A DNA stretch of 64,000 nucleotides from Immundisolibacter sp. (GCF_014359565.1 NZ_JACIZD010000004.1:62001-126000), one strand, 5' to 3'. Shown: positions 20,044 through 32,973, counted from the stretch's first letter. Program-made: numbers and translations. The notes: generated by a model not told the origin, from the sequence alone.

Positions 20044-20973
20044 TCACGCACCGGCGGGCAGGTGATGCCCGGCGGTCAGTTCCAGGAACACCTGCTCCAG
20101 CGTCTGCTCCCGGGTGCTGATCTCCAGCACCGACAGCCCGGCCGTGTGCAAGGCCGACAGCACGCGCGACAGGTCGTCCCCGCCGCGCTGCAGGCGCAGC
20201 ACCAGCCAGCCGTGTTCGCGCGAAACCAGGCAGGCGAGGACTTGCGGCGGCAACTGGGCCGGCTCGCTGGCCAGGCGCAGGTGCACCTGGTACCAGGGAT
20301 GGCGCCCCAGCAGGCTGCGCTTGTCATCGAGCGCCACCACCGTGCCGTGGCTCATGATGGCGATGCGGTCGCACATCGCCTCGGCCTCTTCGAGGTAATG
20401 CGTGGTCAGCACGATGGTCATGCCCTCGTCGTGCAGGCGCTGCGCGAAGGCCCACAGGGTCTGGCGCAGTTCCACGTCGACACCGGCCGTCGGTTCGTCG
20501 AGCACCAGCACACGCGGCTTGTGCACCAGCGCCTGGGCAATCAGCACGCGCCGCTTCATGCCGCCGGACAGGTTCCGCATGTTGGTGCCGGCCTTGTCGG
20601 CCAGACCCAGCGCCCGCAGCAGCTCGTCGATCCAGGCCCGGTTGCTGCGCGCCACGCCGTAGTAGCCGGCCTGGATGCGCAGGAAATCGCGCACCTCGAA
20701 GAATGGGTCGAACACCAGCTCCTGCGGCACCACGCCGATGGCCCGGCGCGCCGCCACGGCATCGCGCTGCACGTCGTGGCCCAGCACGGCGGCGGAACCG
20801 GCATCCGGTCGGGTCAGGCCGGCAAGGATGTTGATCAGGGTGGACTTGCCGGCGCCGTTGGGACCCAGCAGGCCGAAGAACTCGCCGGGCTGGATTTCCA
20901 GGTCCACGCCGCGCAGGGCATGGACCTGCCCGAAATGCTTGTGCAGCTGTCGGACGGCGATGGCCGCCGTCAT
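20044..20973 (-). CDS. ABC transporter ATP-binding protein (YadG-like)
   Basis: A 309-residue ATPase for the adjacent ABC-2 permease. All nucleotide-binding motifs are visible: Walker A GPNGAGKST (about residue 40), signature LSGGMKRR (about 138), Walker B VLVLDEPTAGVD (about 158) and the switch His in LTTHYLEEA. A C-terminal extension of about 90 residues matches DrrA-type exporter ATPases. The ATG overlaps the mlaB stop by 4 bp, so transcription is shared with the Mla genes. Confidence 0.92.
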   Translation of the reverse strand: MTAAIAVRQLHKHFGQVHALRGVDLEIQPGEFFGLLGPNGAGKSTLINILAGLTRPDAGSAAVLGHDVQRDAVAARRAIGVVPQELVFDPFFEVRDFLRIQAGYYGVARSNRAWIDELLRALGLADKAGTNMRNLSGGMKRRVLIAQALVHKPRVLVLDEPTAGVDVELRQTLWAFAQRLHDEGMTIVLTTHYLEEAEAMCDRIAIMSHGTVVALDDKRSLLGRHPWYQVHLRLASEPAQLPPQVLACLVSREHGWLVLRLQRGGDDLSRVLSALHTAGLSVLEISTREQTLEQVFLELTAGHHLPAGA

Positions 20974-21263
20974 GGAGCCGCCAGGCTGGCGTCGATCTGA
21001 TCCAGTTCGCTCACTTCGGCCAGGCTGCGCAGCGCCGCAGGAACGGCGGTGAATTCGACCTGCACGCCCTTTTGCTGGCCCATGCGCAGCCATTCCACCA
21101 GCAGCGCCAGCGCTGCGCTGTCCACCGCGGTGACGCCGGAAAGATCGAAGCTCAGCCGCTGGCGGGGCCGAAACAGCGGCGCGCTGTCCGCCAGGCGCGC
21201 GCTCACCGTCGCGAAGGTCAGCGGACCGTCGACCCGCACCCGGCCGTCGGCATCGACGTTCAT
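20970..21263 (-). CDS. mlaB: STAS-domain protein, MlaB
   Basis: A 97-residue STAS-domain protein that stabilises the cytosolic side of the MlaFEDB phospholipid transporter. The anti-sigma-antagonist-like core is seen as SFDLSGVTAVDSAALALLVEW around residues 38-58, containing the conserved Ser region. It lies 10 bp after mlaC and overlaps the next ATPase gene by 4 bp. The position in the mlaFEDCB order is decisive because small STAS proteins are otherwise hard to tell apart. Confidence 0.9.
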   Translation of the reverse strand: MNVDADGRVRVDGPLTFATVSARLADSAPLFRPRQRLSFDLSGVTAVDSAALALLVEWLRMGQQKGVQVEFTAVPAALRSLAEVSELDQIDASLAAP

Positions 21264-21273
21264 CGGGCGCCGA

Positions 21274-21882
21274 TCAGGAATTCGCGCTGCGGTTGCGGTC
21301 GGCCAGCTGCTTGAGCAGGCCGTCCATGCCGTCGCGCTTGATGATGGCCGAATACTCGGACCGATACGTCACCACCAGGCTGACGTTCTCGATGATCACG
21401 TCATACACCTTCCACTCGCCGCTGCGGTTGGTGAGCAGGTAATCCACGCTGACCTTGGGGCCGTCCGGGCGGATGATCTCGGTGCGCACGGTGACCCGAT
21501 CGGCGCCGGCCGGAGCCTGCGCCGGCAGGTAGTTGAGCTTCTCGCTGTCGTACTGGCGCAGCGCCGTGCCGTAGGTGCGCAGCAGCAGGTCCGAGAATTC
21601 GGCGATGAACTGCTCGCGCTGGGCCGGCGTGGCGGTGCGCCAGTGGGCACCCAGCACCCACTGCGCGGTGCGCTCGCGGTCCAGACGCGGGAACACCACG
21701 TCGCGAACCAGCTGGAACAGGGCGTGGTCGTCCTGGTAGCGGGCCCGGTCGCTGCGCAGGCTGTCGAGCACCCGCTCGGCGGTCTCGCGCACCACCGCGG
21801 TGGGATCATCCGACGCTGTCGTCAGGCACGCAGTGCCGGCCAACAGCAGGCCCAACATCGCCGTTGCAATTCGCTTCACCAT
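21274..21882 (-). CDS. mlaC: Periplasmic phospholipid-binding protein MlaC
   Basis: MlaC shuttles phospholipids across the periplasm between the outer-membrane MlaA complex and the inner-membrane MlaFEDB. The 202-residue product has a signal peptide (MVKRIATAMLGLLLAGTAC) and the MlaC/Ttg2D domain with FPRLDRERTAQWVLGAHW near residue 70, a long helix with AEFSDLLLRTYG and strands including VDYLLTN and WKVYDVIIENVSLV. The ATG at 21882 shares a base with the mlaD TGA; a GTG at 21885 is the alternative. The Cys at the end of the signal may not be lipidated. Confidence 0.92.
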   Translation of the reverse strand: MVKRIATAMLGLLLAGTACLTTASDDPTAVVRETAERVLDSLRSDRARYQDDHALFQLVRDVVFPRLDRERTAQWVLGAHWRTATPAQREQFIAEFSDLLLRTYGTALRQYDSEKLNYLPAQAPAGADRVTVRTEIIRPDGPKVSVDYLLTNRSGEWKVYDVIIENVSLVVTYRSEYSAIIKRDGMDGLLKQLADRNRSANS

Positions 21883-22361
21883 CACTTGCCTCCGTCCTTG
21901 TCACTCTTGCCGGCCTGCCCGTACAGGAACTGGCCGATCAGCTGCTCGATCACCAGTGCCGACTGGGTGATCTCGATTTCGTCACCGTCCTTGAGCGGGT
22001 CCGGCGCGCCGCCCGGATCGAGGCCGACGAATTGTTCGCCAATCAAGCCGGCGGTACGGATCGCCGCCACCGTGTCCTGCGGCAGGTTGTCGTAGCGGGC
22101 GGTAATGGCCATCTTGACCACCGCCTTGAATCGTTCGTTGTCGAAATCGATCGCCGCCACGCGCCCGACCCGCACGCCGGCCACCGTGACCGGCGCCCGC
22201 ACGCGCAGGGTGCCGATGTTGTCGAAGCGTGCCACCAAGGTATAGGCATCACCATCGCGATACTCGGCCAGGTTGCTCGCCCGCACCGACAAAAACGCCA
22301 GCGCCGCCAGCCCCAGCGCCACGAACAGACCCACCCACACCTCGACGGTACGCGATTGCAT
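21882..22361 (-). CDS. mlaD: MCE-domain lipid-transport protein MlaD
   Basis: A 159-residue inner-membrane-anchored MCE protein forming the hexameric ring that passes lipids. One N-terminal helix (VGLFVALGLAALAFLSV) is followed by the MCE domain: FDNIGTLRVRAPVTVAGVRVGRV at about residues 48-70, then TAGLIGEQFVGL near 105. The C-terminus is slightly shorter than in enterics. It lies 15 bp downstream of mlaE. Confidence 0.94.
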   Translation of the reverse strand: MQSRTVEVWVGLFVALGLAALAFLSVRASNLAEYRDGDAYTLVARFDNIGTLRVRAPVTVAGVRVGRVAAIDFDNERFKAVVKMAITARYDNLPQDTVAAIRTAGLIGEQFVGLDPGGAPDPLKDGDEIEITQSALVIEQLIGQFLYGQAGKSDKDGGK

Positions 22362-22376
22362 GAAACCGGATTCTCC

Positions 22377-23159
22377 TCAGGGCTCGCCGAACATCAGCGC
22401 GGTGAGCAAAAAGTCTGCGCCCAGCACCGCCAGCGAGGCGGTCACGACGGTGCGCGTGGTGGCGCGACCGACCCCTTCTGCGGTCGGCACGGCATCGTAG
22501 CCCTCGAACACCGCAACCCAGGTCACCACGGCACCGAACACCACACTCTTGATGACGCCGTTCAGGATGTCGTCGAAGAAATCGACGCCGCTTTCCATGT
22601 GCGACCAGTACGGCGCGGGGTCGAGTCCCAGCAGTTTTACCCCGACCAGGTAGCCACCCAGGATACCGACCGCGCTGAACACCGCCGCCAGCAACGGCAG
22701 GCTGATGAAGCCGGCCAGCCAGCGCGGCGCCAGCACGCGCCGGAACGGGTCCACCGCCATCATTTCCAGCGCCGACAGTTGCTCGGTGGCCTTCATCAGG
22801 CCGATCTCGGCGGTCAGCGCCGAACCGGCACGGCCGGCGAACAGCAGAGCGCTCAGAACCGGCCCCAGCTCGCGCACCAGCGACAGCGCCACCACGATGC
22901 CAAGACTGCTCTCGGAGCCGAAATCGACCAGCGTATTGTAGCCCTGCAGGCCCAGCACCATGCCCACGAACAGACCTGACACCAGGATGATGACCAGCGA
23001 CAGCACGCCGACGCTGAACACCTGCTTGGCCAGGCGCCGCGGCGCCAGGAACTGCGCCGGCACCGCCGCCAGCAGCGGCAACAGGAACCCGCCGGCCCGC
23101 CCCAGGCGCGCCAAACCATCCAGCGTGCGCGCACCCAGCCCTTGCAACGGACCGCTCAT
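22377..23159 (-). CDS. mlaE: Phospholipid ABC transporter permease MlaE
   Basis: A 260-residue inner-membrane permease of the MlaE/YrbE family. Recognisable segments are [41 protein letters not shown] near residue 100 and [21 protein letters not shown] near 130, the coupling region with conserved Glu and Pro. Five to six hydrophobic spans are expected. It overlaps mlaF by 4 bp (ATGA). Confidence 0.95.
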   Translation of the reverse strand: MSGPLQGLGARTLDGLARLGRAGGFLLPLLAAVPAQFLAPRRLAKQVFSVGVLSLVIILVSGLFVGMVLGLQGYNTLVDFGSESSLGIVVALSLVRELGPVLSALLFAGRAGSALTAEIGLMKATEQLSALEMMAVDPFRRVLAPRWLAGFISLPLLAAVFSAVGILGGYLVGVKLLGLDPAPYWSHMESGVDFFDDILNGVIKSVVFGAVVTWVAVFEGYDAVPTAEGVGRATTRTVVTASLAVLGADFLLTALMFGEP

Positions 23160-23983
23160 GAGGCATCCGCCAGCAGGTCGTCGCGGTACTCGACCGCCGG
23201 GTAGTGGAAATGCACCGGGCCGTCGGGCTCGCCGCTCAGGAACTGGTGCACCATCGGTTCGGTCGAGGCCAGCAGATCCTCGGGCTTGCCATGGCCGATC
23301 ACCTTGCCCTGGGCAATTACGTAGGCGTAATCGGCGATGCGGCAGGTCTCATGGATGTCATGCGACACCACCAGACTGGTCAGGCCAAGCGCCCGGTTCA
23401 GGGCGGCGATCAGCCGCGTCAGGATGCCCATGGAAATCGGATCCTGGCCGGTGAACGGTTCGTCGTAGAGGATCAGCATCGGGTCCAGCGCGATGGCCCG
23501 GGCCAGCGCCACGCGCCGCGCCATGCCACCGGACAGCTCGCTCGCCATCAGGTGGCGGGCGCCGCGCAGGCCGACCGCCTGCAGCTTCATCAGCACCAGC
23601 GAGCGCAGCAGCGTCGGAGGCAGGTCAGTGTGCTCGCGCACCGGGTAGGCCACGTTGTCGAACACATCGAGGTCCGTCAGCAGCGCACCGCTCTGAAACA
23701 GCATGCCGATCTGCTTGCGCAGCGCATACAGGTCCGACCTGGACAAGGTGGTCACTTCCTGGCCGGCCACCTTGATGGAGCCGGCCTGCGGCCTGAGCAC
23801 GCCGCTGATCAGCTTCAGCAGCGTGGTCTTGCCGGTGCCGCTCGGGCCCATCACGGCGGTGATCCTGCCACGCGGGATATCGAGGTCCACCCGGTCGAAG
23901 ATGACCCGCGCGCCGCGCCGGAAACTGAGGCCCCGGATCTGGATCAGCGGCTCAGCGGCGACACTGTCTTGGTTGTTATTCAT
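23156..23983 (-). CDS. mlaF: Phospholipid ABC transporter ATP-binding protein MlaF
   Basis: A 275-residue ATPase energising phospholipid movement by MlaE. Visible motifs are Walker [12 protein letters not shown] (about residue 45), signature [14 protein letters not shown] (about 148), Walker [15 protein letters not shown] and the His switch VVSHDIHET. It is the first gene of the mla cluster. The ATG at 23983 is preferred; an in-frame TTG at 24010 would fall inside the hairpin upstream. Confidence 0.95.
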   Translation of the reverse strand: MNNNQDSVAAEPLIQIRGLSFRRGARVIFDRVDLDIPRGRITAVMGPSGTGKTTLLKLISGVLRPQAGSIKVAGQEVTTLSRSDLYALRKQIGMLFQSGALLTDLDVFDNVAYPVREHTDLPPTLLRSLVLMKLQAVGLRGARHLMASELSGGMARRVALARAIALDPMLILYDEPFTGQDPISMGILTRLIAALNRALGLTSLVVSHDIHETCRIADYAYVIAQGKVIGHGKPEDLLASTEPMVHQFLSGEPDGPVHFHYPAVEYRDDLLADAS

Positions 23984-24001
23984 GGAGGGGTATGGAGCAA
24001 G

Positions 24002-24028
24002 GGCGGGCAAGTCTCGGTCTTGCCCGCC
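24002..24028 (-). terminator. Hairpin between the 492-aa gene and mlaF
   Basis: A perfect 10-bp stem (GGCGGGCAAG at 24002-24011 with CTTGCCCGCC at 24019-24028) has a 7-nt loop. It lies about 80 bp after the stop of the upstream gene and 18 bp before the mlaF ATG. There is no real U tract on the minus strand, so it may be an inefficient terminator, an mRNA 3'-end stabiliser, or part of mlaF regulation. Confidence 0.45.
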
Positions 24029-24109
24029 GACACTGTCAACCGCGTGTCACATGAGCCGCTGCGGCAAGCGCCGGTCAGGAACGATGCGCCGGTGGTGCTT
24101 GCCGCGCCC

Positions 24110-25588
24110 TCAGGAGCCTTCCCTGGATGGAAAACCGAACAAGCCGCGGTTGCGTATCAGTTCGGCCACCACCGGCGGTACCTGCCTGGCCCAGCCGGGC
24201 GCATCGGCGCGCAGCGCCGGCAGTACCTGCCGCCAGTCGATGTCGAGCACCGCTTCGTTGGCACCGGCCAGGGCCAGAATCTGTCCACCTTCGTACAGGT
24301 GGCGGTAGATGTGGTGCACCGCCGGGTTCGGGTCGAAATTGTCGGCGGTGATCAGAGTGCCGTCGGCAGCCCGCCCTGGATAGACATACATCCATGTCTT
24401 GTCGCAAAACAGACGCCCGAAGGCCTCCAGAATCCCCCCTTCCAGGTCGGAGTAGAACGCCGGACTGAAGATGTCGCGCAGATTGTCCAGCCGCGCGACG
24501 ATGCCGATGCGGCCCTGCGTGTAGCGACGCAGGAACGCCCGCAGACGGAAATAGCGCAGATAGTCGGACACCAGCACGTGGTAGCCGAGTGCGGTGAGCG
24601 TGTCGACGCGGGCCAGGAAGTCGGCGTTGTTGACCTGATCGCCGTCCTCCATGACGGTGGCCATGGTCATCTCGGCCACCGGCAGCACGTCCTCGCGCTC
24701 GCCACCGGCCTGTGCGGCGAACGCCGCCATGCCGGCCCGGAACATGTCCTCGTGACGGCGGGTCACCGGGCGGAAGTTCGAGCGCACGGCCAGGACGTCC
24801 TTGCGGCGCAGCGCCTCGCCGGGCTGCACCACGTGGCCATCCGGGTCGAACATCACCGCCCGCGTGAGCCAGCTGCGGATCAGGTGCAGGTTCAGCAGGC
24901 GGTTTTCGCAAGCGGCGAAAGACGGACCGCTGAACTCGATCATGTCGATCTCGATGCGGTCCGAACCGGCGCTGGCACCGCCGGACAGATCATCGGCCAG
25001 GCTCTCGATCAGTTTCTCGGGCGAGTCGGCGTAGTTGAAGGCGCCGTAGATGAGGTTCACGCCCAGGATGCCGAGCGCCTCCTGCTGGGCGCGGGCGTCC
25101 TCGTCCAGCATGCGCACGTGCAGCACGATGTCGTTGGGCGGGCCGCCCGGCGTGAGCTGCAATCGCAAACCCAGCCAGCCATGGCATTCCGAGCGGTGCT
25201 TGTAGCCCTGTGCCGCCACCGTGGCCGCATAGGCAAAGAACGTGGTCTCGCGCTCGCGCCGGCCTTCCAGGCGTTCGATCAGCAGACCGAATTCGTGCTC
25301 CAGCATGCGCCCCAGGCGGGCGCGGCTGACGTAACGCCCGCCCGGTGCGCGGCCATAGATGGCGTCCGAGAAGGTCATGTCGTAGGCCGACATGGTCTTG
25401 GCCACGGTGCCGGCCGCGCCGCCGGCACGAAAGAAGTAACGCGCCGTTTCCTGGCCGGCGCCGATCTCGACGATGCTGCCGTACTGGGCCGGATGCAGGT
25501 TGACCGCCAGCGCCTTCTGCAGGGCGCCCGGCGCTTCCATCAGCAGCGCCGGCGTGGGATGGGCGGCGACCGGGTCCGAGTCGTTCAT
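24110..25588 (-). CDS. Conserved protein of unknown function, cotranscribed with aconitase
   Basis: A 492-residue soluble protein without signal peptide or membrane segments. I do not know its function. The N-terminal third looks most conserved: HPAQYGSIVEIGAGQETARYFF is followed by a Gly/Ala-rich stretch, TVAKTMSAYDM and the SDAIYG region. A second conserved-looking block is LGVNLIYGAFNY near residue 195. A GxGxE-like EIGAGQE could be a nucleotide- or cofactor-binding turn, but no complete catalytic motif is recognisable. Homologues may carry inconsistent names such as nicotinate-nucleotide adenylyltransferase, but the HxGH motif of that family is absent. It starts 26 bp after acnA and should share its transcript. 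Confidence 0.75.
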   Translation of the reverse strand: MNDSDPVAAHPTPALLMEAPGALQKALAVNLHPAQYGSIVEIGAGQETARYFFRAGGAAGTVAKTMSAYDMTFSDAIYGRAPGGRYVSRARLGRMLEHEFGLLIERLEGRRERETTFFAYAATVAAQGYKHRSECHGWLGLRLQLTPGGPPNDIVLHVRMLDEDARAQQEALGILGVNLIYGAFNYADSPEKLIESLADDLSGGASAGSDRIEIDMIEFSGPSFAACENRLLNLHLIRSWLTRAVMFDPDGHVVQPGEALRRKDVLAVRSNFRPVTRRHEDMFRAGMAAFAAQAGGEREDVLPVAEMTMATVMEDGDQVNNADFLARVDTLTALGYHVLVSDYLRYFRLRAFLRRYTQGRIGIVARLDNLRDIFSPAFYSDLEGGILEAFGRLFCDKTWMYVYPGRAADGTLITADNFDPNPAVHHIYRHLYEGGQILALAGANEAVLDIDWRQVLPALRADAPGWARQVPPVVAELIRNRGLFGFPSREGS

Positions 25589-25614
25589 CTGTACCTCTGT
25601 CCGGCCCTGGTGGC

Positions 25615-28314
<2,700 letters not shown>

Positions 28315-28393
28315 GACGACTCCGAAGATTGACAGGTGACAGCCGGCTGCGAGGCCGGCCGGTCGCGCCGTGGGATAGGCGCGGGCGGGCTAG

Positions 28394-29836
<1,443 letters not shown>

Positions 29837-29838
29837 AC

Positions 29839-30309
29839 GTGCGCCGCGCCCTCGTCGTCGCCCTGCCCTGCCTGCTGGCCGCCTGCGCAACGACGCCAAA
29901 ACCTGCGCCGGTGGCGACGCCGACCGCTGCCTGCCCGCCGCCGGTCGCCGCGCCGGCCAAGGTCTATGTACGGATATTCGAAGGCGTACTGACACTGCCG
30001 CCCGGTTATGTCTTCGAGGGCAACCAGGTCGGCAGCAAGACGCTGTTTCAGGGCCCGACCGGCGCCGTGCGCATCGGCCCGCGGGCGGAACTCAAATCCG
30101 GCTACATGGACTACGCCCGTGCCACCCAAAAATCCCGCGAGCTGCGCTGTGGCCTTGAAATCCTGCGCCACGGTACCGACACGCCGCCGCTGTGGCTGCT
30201 GCTGGGCAAAGCCCAGTACGTGCTGGCCTACGACCAGGACCCACAGCGGGTTCCGGCCATGATCGCCGGCTACTGCGCGTCGCTCGCGATCGGCAACCAG
30301 ACCCCCTGA
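29839..30309 (+). CDS. Small predicted lipoprotein of unknown function
   Basis: A 156-residue protein. The GTG start at 29839, 2 bp after the purB stop, gives an N-terminus RRALVVALPCLLAAC with a lipobox whose Cys is at about residue 16, followed by a Pro/Ala-rich linker of about 30 residues. The rest is a small folded domain with KVYVRIFEGVLTLPPGYV and later LWLLLGKAQYVLAYDQD, with two more Cys residues that could form a disulfide. I do not recognise the family. Translational coupling to purB looks positional and not functional. Confidence 0.65.
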   Translation: MRRALVVALPCLLAACATTPKPAPVATPTAACPPPVAAPAKVYVRIFEGVLTLPPGYVFEGNQVGSKTLFQGPTGAVRIGPRAELKSGYMDYARATQKSRELRCGLEILRHGTDTPPLWLLLGKAQYVLAYDQDPQRVPAMIAGYCASLAIGNQTP

Positions 30310-30340
30310 GTCCACACCCGCGCCCGGGCGCGGCAAACGC

Positions 30341-31351
30341 TCATGCCAGACAACCGGCCAGCGCCTGGCGCGCTGCGCCGAGCTGGCCGTGCACCTGCCC
30401 GACCGGCCGCGCCAGCAGGGCGAGGTGCCGAGGCAGTGGAACGGCTGCCGGCGACAGCGCCGCCAGCGTGGCATTTACCGCATCCGGATCGTTGCAGATC
30501 AGCAGGTAATCGCAGCCGGCGTCGAGCGCGCGCCGGGCGCGTTCGACAAAGCCACCAGCCCCGGCGGCGCCGGCCATGCCAAGGTCATCGCTAAACACGG
30601 CGCCATCGAAGCCCAGCTCGCCGCGCAGGACCTCCTGCACCCAGCGGCGCGAGAAGCCGGCCGGCTCGGCGTCCACGGCCGGGAACACGACATGCGCCAT
30701 CATCACCGAGGCCAGACCGTCCGCAATCAGCCGCCGGTAGGGCAGCAGGTCGGCCTCGATGGCGTCGCGGGCACGCCGATCGATCACCTGCGTCAGGTGC
30801 GTGTCAGCCGCCACCGCACCGTGACCGGGAAAATGCTTGCCGCAGGCAGCCATGCCGGCCTGGGCCATGCCGGCCATGAAGGCGCCGGCCAGCGCCGCGG
30901 CAGCCTGCGGCTGCGCATGAAAGGCCCGGGCGCCGATGATCTCGCTGACGCCATAGTCCAGATCAAGCACCGGCGCAAAGCTCAGGTCGATGCCCAGCGC
31001 CAGCAGCTCGGCCGCCATCACCAGCCCGCCGGCGCGCGCCAGCGCGAGGCCTCGCGTTGCGTCCTCAGCGTAGGCCCGGCCATAGGCAGCCGCGGGCGGC
31101 AACGGCGTGAAACCGGGGCGCAGGCGCTGCACCCGCCCGCCCTCCTGGTCCACGGCGATCAGCAGCCGCGGCTCACGCAGGGCGTGGATGTCGGCACACA
31201 GCGCGCGCAGTTGATCCGCGTCGACGAAGTTGCGCTCGAACAGGATCACGCCGCCGATGGCCGGCTGCAGCAGCAGCTGGGCATCGGCCGGCGCGAGCTG
31301 CGGGCCGGGAAGACCGATCACCAGCGGACCGGGGGCGAGCGCTTTGGGCAT
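30341..31351 (-). CDS. nagZ: Beta-N-acetylglucosaminidase NagZ
   Basis: A glycoside hydrolase family 3 enzyme that removes GlcNAc from muropeptides in the cytosol during cell-wall recycling. The 336-residue protein has VDQEGGRVQRLRPGFT near residue 65, the catalytic-loop motif CGKHFPGHGAVAADTH near 170 (the His acts as general acid/base in this family) and the nucleophile Asp in VFSDDLGMAGA near 245. Its anhydromuropeptide products can also act as AmpC-inducing signals in species that have AmpR. It converges on the purB-lipoprotein unit. Confidence 0.95.
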   Translation of the reverse strand: MPKALAPGPLVIGLPGPQLAPADAQLLLQPAIGGVILFERNFVDADQLRALCADIHALREPRLLIAVDQEGGRVQRLRPGFTPLPPAAAYGRAYAEDATRGLALARAGGLVMAAELLALGIDLSFAPVLDLDYGVSEIIGARAFHAQPQAAAALAGAFMAGMAQAGMAACGKHFPGHGAVAADTHLTQVIDRRARDAIEADLLPYRRLIADGLASVMMAHVVFPAVDAEPAGFSRRWVQEVLRGELGFDGAVFSDDLGMAGAAGAGGFVERARRALDAGCDYLLICNDPDAVNATLAALSPAAVPLPRHLALLARPVGQVHGQLGAARQALAGCLA

Positions 31352-31417
31352 GGGTGTCCTTGCGAGGTTTGCGTCTGGACCTGGGCAGGCCCGGTGTCGG
31401 ATGTGAGGGAGGGCCGG

Positions 31418-32758
31418 CTAGCCGCTGCTGTGATCGTGATCGGCGGCGCCGATGCGCTCGCCCCATTCGGCGGCTTTCGCGACGATGGCGGCCGCATCCA
31501 GCGTGCTCAGGCGCCGCTCGTGCAGCAGGCGCCAGCCGGCCACCCACACGTCGGTCACCGCCTCGCGGCCGGCGGCGTAGATCAATTGCGAGACCGGATC
31601 GTGCACCGGCTGGCAGTGCGGGGCCGACAGGTCGAGCGCCACCATGTCGGCCGCCTTGCCGGGCACCAGCGAGCCGATTTCCTCATCCAGACCCAGCGCC
31701 CTGGCGCCGCCCAGCGTCGCCATGTGCAGCAACGCGGGCGCCGGCGCCGCGGCGGCATCGGCGGAACCCAGCTTGGCCAGCAGGCCGGCGGTTTTCAGCT
31801 CCCCCAGCAGGTCCAGATCGTTGTTGCTGGCGGCGCCGTCGGTGCCGATGGCCACGTTCACGCCGGCTGCCAGCAGGGCCGGCAGCGGGCAGGCGCCGGA
31901 GGCGAGCTTCATGTTCGATTCCGGGCAGTGGACGATGCTGGCGCCCTGGGCGGCCAGGCTGGCGATCTCGCCGGCCAGCAGCTGCGTGGCGTGCACGCCG
32001 ATCAGTCGCGGCGACAGCAGGCCCAGCTGGGCCAGCCGTTCCAGCGGCCGCACGCCGTAGCGGGCCTCGCTCTGGGCCACCTCGTGCGCCGTCTCGTGCA
32101 GGTGGATGTGCAGCGGCAGGTCGAGTTCTTCCGCCAGCGTGGCGATGCGCCGCAGCGGCTCGTCGCTCACCGTATACGGCGCATGCGGCGCAAATGCGGT
32201 ACGAATCAGCGCATGGCCGTGCCAGGCGTCGTGCAGGGCGATGCCCTTGCGCAGGTAGTCGTCGGCATCGGCGGCGTAGGCGCTCGGAAAATCGATGGCG
32301 ATCAGGCCGACCACCGCCCGCATGCCGGCCGCGGCGGCCACCTGCGCCGTCTCCTCGCCAAAGAAGTACATGTCCGAGAAGCAGGTCACGCCGGCCTGCA
32401 GCATCTCCGCCACCGCCAGCGCGCTGCCGTCACGCACGAACTGCGGCCCGACGAAGCGCTGCTCGGCCGGCCAGATGTGCTGCTGCAGCCAGGGCATGAG
32501 CGGCAAATCGTCGGCCAGGCCGCGCAGCAGCGTCATGGCGGCGTGCGTGTGGGCGTTGACCAGACCGGGAATCAGGGCATGGCGCGGCAGTTCTACCTGG
32601 ACCCGATCCGCGAACTGTTCGCGCGCCTGCGCACTGGGCAGCACGGCCAGGATGCGCCCGTCCCGAACGACCACGGCGTGATGGTCCAGCACCCGCCCGG
32701 CGGGCTCGACCGGAATCACCCAGCGGGCGTGGGCCACGAAACCTGCAGAATCGTTCAT
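31418..32758 (-). CDS. mtaD: Amidohydrolase of the MtaD/TRZ-ATZ family
   Basis: A 446-residue metal-dependent deaminase, most likely 5'-methylthioadenosine/S-adenosylhomocysteine deaminase. Amidohydrolase metal ligands are visible: VNAHTHAAMTLLRG (HxH near residue 70), APHAPYTVSD (near 200), HIHLHET (near 220) and IGTDGAASNNDLDLLGE (Asp near 305). These elements match the SAH/MTA deaminase branch. The substrate is inferred from family resemblance and not proven; guanine or cytosine deamination is less likely. The start at 32758 is preferred over an upstream ATG that would overlap the leuA promoter. It is divergent from leuA. Confidence 0.85.
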   Translation of the reverse strand: MNDSAGFVAHARWVIPVEPAGRVLDHHAVVVRDGRILAVLPSAQAREQFADRVQVELPRHALIPGLVNAHTHAAMTLLRGLADDLPLMPWLQQHIWPAEQRFVGPQFVRDGSALAVAEMLQAGVTCFSDMYFFGEETAQVAAAAGMRAVVGLIAIDFPSAYAADADDYLRKGIALHDAWHGHALIRTAFAPHAPYTVSDEPLRRIATLAEELDLPLHIHLHETAHEVAQSEARYGVRPLERLAQLGLLSPRLIGVHATQLLAGEIASLAAQGASIVHCPESNMKLASGACPLPALLAAGVNVAIGTDGAASNNDLDLLGELKTAGLLAKLGSADAAAAPAPALLHMATLGGARALGLDEEIGSLVPGKAADMVALDLSAPHCQPVHDPVSQLIYAAGREAVTDVWVAGWRLLHERRLSTLDAAAIVAKAAEWGERIGAADHDHSSG

Positions 32759-32781
32759 CAGCTTGATCCGGAGCGGTAAAA

Positions 32782-32808
32782 ACTGCGTTTGCAGCGTCAA
32801 AACGCAGT
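32782..32808. promoter_or_regulatory. Inverted repeat overlapping the leuA promoter
   Basis: A 9-bp perfect inverted repeat, ACTGCGTTT (32782-32790) and AAACGCAGT (32800-32808), has a 9-nt centre. It covers the -35 and most of the spacer of the leuA promoter, where an operator would be expected. Read on the minus strand it is a hairpin followed by TTTTT, so it could also act as an intrinsic terminator against minus-strand transcription into mtaD, whose ATG is 24 bp away. Confidence 0.5.
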
Positions 32809-32816
32809 GCTATAGT
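32789..32816 (+). promoter_or_regulatory. leuA: Probable leuA promoter
   Basis: TTGCAG (32789-32794) and TATAGT (32811-32816) are separated by 16 bp. The -10 has 5 of 6 consensus bases. Transcription would start near 32823, giving a leader of about 260 nt before the leuA GTG, far longer than needed for initiation alone. Confidence 0.55.
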
Positions 32817-32844
32817 GCCGGCGCTCCTCGCAATTGCAAATTCC

Positions 32845-32973
32845 ATGACCCGCAACCGCCCGCCTGTCCGTGCCCTCCCCGCCCGCGCCCCGCGCGGCGC
32901 CGGCCCGCGTGCGTCCGCTGCCCTGACCTGCCGGCCGCACGGCCTCCTGCCACTGACGCTGCGACTGCCGTAA
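32845..32973 (+). CDS. Possible leucine leader peptide (LeuL-like)
   Basis: A 42-codon open frame begins about 22 nt after the predicted start of transcription and ends about 110 nt before leuA. Its last eleven codons read HGLLPLTLRLP: five Leu codons (CTC, CTG, CTG, CTG, CTG) within nine codons, directly before TAA. A hairpin lies downstream. This is the layout of ribosome-mediated attenuation, in which starvation for charged tRNA-Leu stalls the ribosome over the Leu codons. No strong Shine-Dalgarno is visible, and CTG is common in this high-GC genome, so chance remains possible. Confidence 0.4.
   Translation: MTRNRPPVRALPARAPRGAGPRASAALTCRPHGLLPLTLRLP

Noticed and set aside
24110-25588. 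Calling this gene nicotinate-nucleotide adenylyltransferase
   Set aside because: The GxFDPxHxGH nucleotidyltransferase signature is absent and the length is more than twice that of NadD.
28329-28334. TTGACA as a -35 for purB
   Set aside because: No -10 lies 15-19 bp downstream (the spacer is followed by a GC-rich run), so no promoter is called.
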